Shown here: positions 59,969 to 64,000 of the stretch, piece by piece | How positions within the stretch are numbered: position 1 is the stretch's first letter | Layout of the letters: every line of letters begins with the position of its first letter | NCBI GenBank assembly: GCA_949130485.1 | Contig: OX422183.1 | Location: forward strand, 4,766,136-4,830,135 | Length of the DNA stretch: 64,000 bases | Direction of reading: 5' to 3' | Source of the DNA: Agelas oroides | Lineage: Eukaryota; Porifera; Demospongiae; Agelasida; Agelasidae | Program-made: the position numbers and the translations under genes | The notes under the pieces: generated by a model | What the model was told of the DNA's origin: nothing | Database searches by the model: none | The model's input: only the letters and a program-made list of their open reading frames with translations

Positions 59969-60950
59969 TCACTGGAAGGAACGATGACGGGATTTAGGAA
60001 GTATTGGCTTTCTTCCATGTCGATAACACTTGGCAGTGTACAAATTACGTCTTCTAACCATTCTATGCAAGTAAAAGAGATGATGAGTCTTTGTCATGGA
60101 ACACACAATGTGTTTAAATCGTCCCAACCATGTGAATGTTTGTTCCCCAGCCTGTGTATTAAATGAAGGGTGGGCTTCCTTAAGTGGTCGAGGAGAATAG
60201 GTGGTATGACACAGTGGGTTTTTGTGATTTCGTAAATGAAATGAGTCAATGATTTTATTCATGTTTAGCCACACCTTATCAAATGGAGGAGGCAAAGGCA
60301 AAGGCTTCCGTGCAACCTGCAGATTGCACAGGTTGCACATACTGTCATACGCTAAGTAATATTTCTTTGTGTCAGCAGAGTGAGGTTGTAGTAGAGCGAG
60401 TAACCATGTCACAAGAATGAAGAAGACTTGACTGGGTCCCTCCGATCTATATTGAATGAGAAACACAGTGGTGTAGTTTCACCTTAGTGGTGTATTGTAT
60501 GATCTAAGTATGTGATGTACATGTACTGGAGAGCTGACATAGTAAGTGGCATAAAGTTAGCTTTGTTCATGATTAAAGCAGGTTCTCTTACTTGTAGAGC
60601 GGTTGCCATGCCTCAATATGACCTCCAGCTCTAACCACAAATTGGTGTCCTCTCGACCATCTCCTCAGCCTCTTTGTTTCCCCAATATTCTTGCTGCACT
60701 GAATGGAGCCGTCAGATGAGACTACTGCATCAAGCAGCATTTGGGGATTTTCATGCAGCAGTTTTGCTGTACCTGTAAGCAAAATTGTATTCTATGCAAT
60801 ATTTAAGAGGTGGAGAGAAGCTGGGAATGTGTATATATACCTTGTGAGGTAGCAGCTGACTCTCCTACATCAGCAGTCGTGGCTTGGAGAACATGGTCCA
60901 TGTTTCCTTCATCGTGGCTATTACACTCATCAGGAATTAATAATGTACGT
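59969..60950 (-). CDS. KDZ-like transposase remnant or domesticated gene, 5' incomplete
   Basis: Minus-strand exons: about 60950..60841, 60772..60592, 60446..59969; phases 1 and 2 agree with good GT-AG sites, stop at 59969. Sequence includes RRWSRGHQFVVRAGGHIEAW, QPLYKSEGPSQVFFILVTWL, YYLAYDSMCN, IDSFHLRNHKNPLCHTTY, FNTQAGEQTFTWLGRFKHIV, HHLFYLHRMVRRRN. The D, H/C and E-rich motifs and their order fit the KDZ-type transposase-related proteins I recall from invertebrates. About 256 codons are visible without a stop. The upstream part is missing or interrupted by the inverted repeat that begins near 60990-61139. Whether it is a live transposon gene, relic or host gene cannot be told. Confidence 0.5.
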
Positions 60951-61907
60951 TAACTTAATGACGTGATGAAACTTAGGCTCAGGTTCGCATAGTCTTGTGC
61001 CCAGACCCAGAGGAGGTAGTGCAGGTATACGGATTTTGTATACGTACGTTACGTCTTCCGGTGATATCCGTTATGATAATCGGAGTTATGCGGTTGTCGT
61101 ACAACGAAAGAGCTGTGCCAGACGGCAGATTTCGGCACCATCTGTTCCAAGCTGTGTTCATGCGAACGACCTATCCTTCAAGATATGTGTATTTCAGGTG
61201 GTCAAGGGTCCACACAGCTGTCGAGACCGCTGTTACGGTTCCCGTCGGTATGTGAGAACGCTGTAAAAGCCGGGTCCAGCTTCAAGCCTCTGAAATTGGT
61301 GAGATTCAAGCGCCAATAGCGCATGAACGCAGGGTGCTATCAAGACCGGACTTGCACCAGATTAAAGATCTTTTTCTGTGCTTTCTGAAAATCCTCACAT
61401 GATGGGGTGACATCCCCATTAGATTTGGAGCTATAAGCCCGTTGAGTTAACCATGTTTTGTGGTTTTGGTGTGCATGGGTAACTTTGTCCAATCGTATCT
61501 CCTGAACCCTACCACCTATGGACATGAGACTTGAACCGTTGGATGCAGCAAAGATTGAAGTTTATAAGGGTATGTAAAAGTATTGTGACATCCCCATCAG
61601 ATATGGAGCTGTGAGCCCGTGAAATAAACCATTTTTCATGATTTTGATGCACACGGGTAAATTTGTGTGACTGTATCTCTTGAACCCTTCCCTCTACAGA
61701 CACGAAACTTGTACCATTGGATACAGCAAAGGTTGAGGTTTATAAAGACGTGTTCAAGCATAGTGACATCCCTGCCACAATTGGAGCTGTGAGTCCTTGA
61801 AGTAAACCATGTTTCATGGTTCTGTACGCATTGGTAATTTTGTGTGACCATATCTTCTGAACCCTACAACTTAAAGACATGGAACTTGTACCGTAGGACA
61901 CAGCAAG

Positions 61908-62890
61908 GATTGGCATTTATAAGGATGTGCTGAAGTATCGTGACATCCACATTCGATTTGGAACTGCGAGCCCATGTGTTGGTTTTGGTATGTACGCATT
62001 GGTAATTCTGTGTGACCATATCTCCCGAACCCTACAAACTGTGGACATGGAATTTGTATTGTTGGACACAGCAAGGACATGCAAAAACTTAGCATGAACC
62101 CTAGGGAGGTGTACATTATGCCGGCATCATAATTAGTAGCCTTGAGCAAACGAGCATAATTCTTAAAACCTGGAGCATAATACGTAAAATTTAGAGCATA
62201 ATAAAGTGATTTTACGAAGAGGCTACACGTGCTCTTACAAAGTCATTAGTCACTAGTTGCTGACTTGACTACAACGAGAGTTCCACCTCAGCCAACGGCA
62301 AATCCAGTGATCAACAGCTTGCATCTATGTCCACTGAGTCTGAGTTTTGCAGGAGTTTGTCACTTAGTCACGCAAGCCACACCCTCTGCAAAAGGTGTGG
62401 CTTGCGTGACTATTTGTTGCTGTCGCCAGCGAGATTCAGATGTCTGCATTTTGCACAATTCTATTGTATATTGAAGAAAGACCAATATTACGTCAGCATA
62501 ATTTCAGCATAATCAGTACTCTTTTAGGCATAATAAGCTAGAAATTTAGGAATTGTGGAATAGCATAATTAGACAATTTTGAACATAGTGTACATGTTGC
62601 TTAATAAGCCCAAACAGTTAGGATTGTACTGAACATTTAAACTGAATTGCATTTTGTTTACTGGAACACTTTAAACGAGATAGATACATGCTCAAGGCTA
62701 GTGATACACTGACTTAGGCTGACCCATCCGTCACCTGACATACATTTACATCAGCATACAAGCCTGTAATATATATCAAACATCACAGTACTTTAGCATG
62801 AACATCAGTCTCTCATTGTGTATTACTACACTATTGAAATGCAATAGCTATCAATTTTGCTCTGACTGGAACTGAACAATGTTTGGTGAT
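61908..62890. other. Spacer of the large inverted repeat, no gene
   Basis: Contains the fourth 177-bp unit (to about 62085), several GCATAAT words and a short palindrome CACGCAAGCCACACC / GGTGTGGCTTGCGTG at 62369-62409. Confidence 0.6.
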
Positions 62891-63132
62891 TATTATGCGT
62901 TCTTGGTTTCTACGATTGGACGCAGCAAGGACTAAGCACAATAAAGGAATTTAAGATGTTATGAGGCAATAATAGAGGAAAGTGAAAGGGCCAGGAGTTG
63001 AACCGTCTGGCTGTCATGGCTCAGTGGCAGAGCACTGGCAGCCCAAGCCAGAGGTGTCCTGGGTTCGGCTAAATTCCTTTATTGTGCTTAGTCCTTGCTG
63101 CGTCCAATCATAGAAACCAAGAACGCATAATA
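62891..63132. mobile_element. Fold-back element with tRNA-like core in the inverted-repeat spacer
   Basis: Arms TATTATGCGTTCTTGGTTTC and GAAACCAAGAACGCATAATA, about 65 bp each. The core at 63009-63078 reads GGCTGTCATGGCTCAGTGGC (A-box-like) and CCTGGGTTCGGCTAAATTCC (B-box-like). Confidence 0.7.
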
Positions 63133-64000
63133 AAATGCGCTCTTGTAGAAACATATTAGCTTATTAGAGTGTTCCTGAAAACAAATGCAATTCAATGCAT
63201 GGATGTTCAGAGGCACACTACAAATACAAATTGCTTGCTGTGTCCTACGGTACAAGTTCCATGTCCATAAGTAGTAGGGTTCAGGAGATATGGTCACACA
63301 AAATTACCAATGCGTACAGAACCATGAAACATGGTTTACTTCAAGGACTCACAGCTCCAATTGTGATGGGGATGTCACATGCTTGAACATGTTTTTATAA
63401 ACCTCAACCTTTGCTGTATCCAATGGTACAAGTTTCGTGTCTGTAGAGGGAAGGGTTCAAAAGATACAGTCACACAAATTTACCCGTGTGTATCAAAATC
63501 ATGAAAAATGGTTTATTTCACGGGCTCACAGCTCCATATCTGATGGGGATGTCACAATACTTTTACATACCCTTATAAACTTCAATCTTTGCTGCATCCA
63601 ACGGTTCAAGTCTCATGTCCATAGGTGGTAGGGTTCAGGAGATACGATTGGACAAAGTTACCCATGCACACCAAAACCACAAAACATGGTTAACTCAACG
63701 GGCTTATAGCTCCAAATCTAATGGGGATGTCACCCCATCATGTGAGGATTTTCAGAAAGCACAGAAAAAGATCTTTAATCTGGTGCAAGTCCGGTCTTGA
63801 TAGCACCCTGCGTTCATGCGCTATTGGCGCTTGAATCTCACCAATTTCAGAGGCTTGAAGCTGGACCCGGCTTTTACAGCGTTCTCACATACCGACGGGA
63901 GCAGTAACAGTGGTCTTGACAGCTGTGTGGACCCTTGACCACCTGAAATACACATATCTTGAAGGATAGGTCGTTCGCATGAACACAGCTTGGAACAGAT

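Larger units (their letters stand above)
61139..64000. repeat. Large inverted repeat, arms about 770 bp, running past the window end
   Basis: 61139-61907 reappears as its inverse complement at 63234-64000 (for example ATCTGTTCCAAGCTGTGTTC at 61139 and its inverse at the last 20 bases). Inside each arm are tandem units of about 175-181 bp marked by GTGACATCC (61407, 61588, 61763, 61940 on the left). The fourth left unit has no partner on the right. The paired short open frames in the two arms are mirror images and not genes. Confidence 0.9.

Noticed and set aside
61340-62149. Series of 60-90 codon minus frames and their plus counterparts at 63195-63800
   Set aside because: They repeat with the 177-bp units and mirror each other in the inverted repeat; not genes.
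63009-63078. Possible functional tRNA gene
   Set aside because: A- and B-box-like words are present but the acceptor stem does not pair and the T-loop is degenerate.

Overview
The window is animal nuclear DNA, most probably from a demosponge. This rests on the gene families present: multi-exon Death-domain/ankyrin genes with a sponge-type leader ending in a 2A-like motif, a caspase-like/Roc-COR/Death/SAM gene, a Rab35-like gene, spliceosomal introns, and a dense load of small fold-back repeats. I had no database, so the taxon is inference.

Layout. 1-4198 (+): 3' part of Death-ANK gene A, an ankyrin protein with 30 repeats. 6874-7955 (-): a broken multi-membrane-pass receptor-like remnant. 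8961-9375: a 20-bp minisatellite upstream of a six-exon Rab35-like gene (9726-20379, +), whose large introns hold a LINE tail and several repeat families. 21290-21560 (-): a decayed recombinase-like fragment. 23512-33221 (+): an eleven- or twelve-exon gene that fuses a caspase-like domain lacking both catalytic residues to a Roc-COR GTPase, a Death domain and a SAM domain. 33689-33757: a scrap of a decayed ankyrin repeat. 34123-36964: transposon-like elements and one unclear coding-like segment. 37336-45933 (+): Death-ANK gene B, complete, in five exons, starting with a hydrophobic leader that ends in a canonical 2A-like motif. 45934-64000: mostly repeats (fold-back elements, a MULE-like element, a LINE tail, a KDZ-like transposase remnant, and a 770-bp-arm inverted repeat that runs to the window end).

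Together genes A, B and the pseudocaspase gene look like a local cluster of Death-fold signalling proteins. A and B are recent paralogs: same exon phases, same GC-AG intron, similar intron sequence. A plausible but untested reading is that the adaptors (Death, ANK, SAM) and the GTPase switch act in one cell-death or innate-immune type pathway, with the 2A-like leader controlling where gene B product goes. Two proteins here keep their fold signatures but have lost enzymatic residues: the caspase-like domain and the Rab35-like GTPase.
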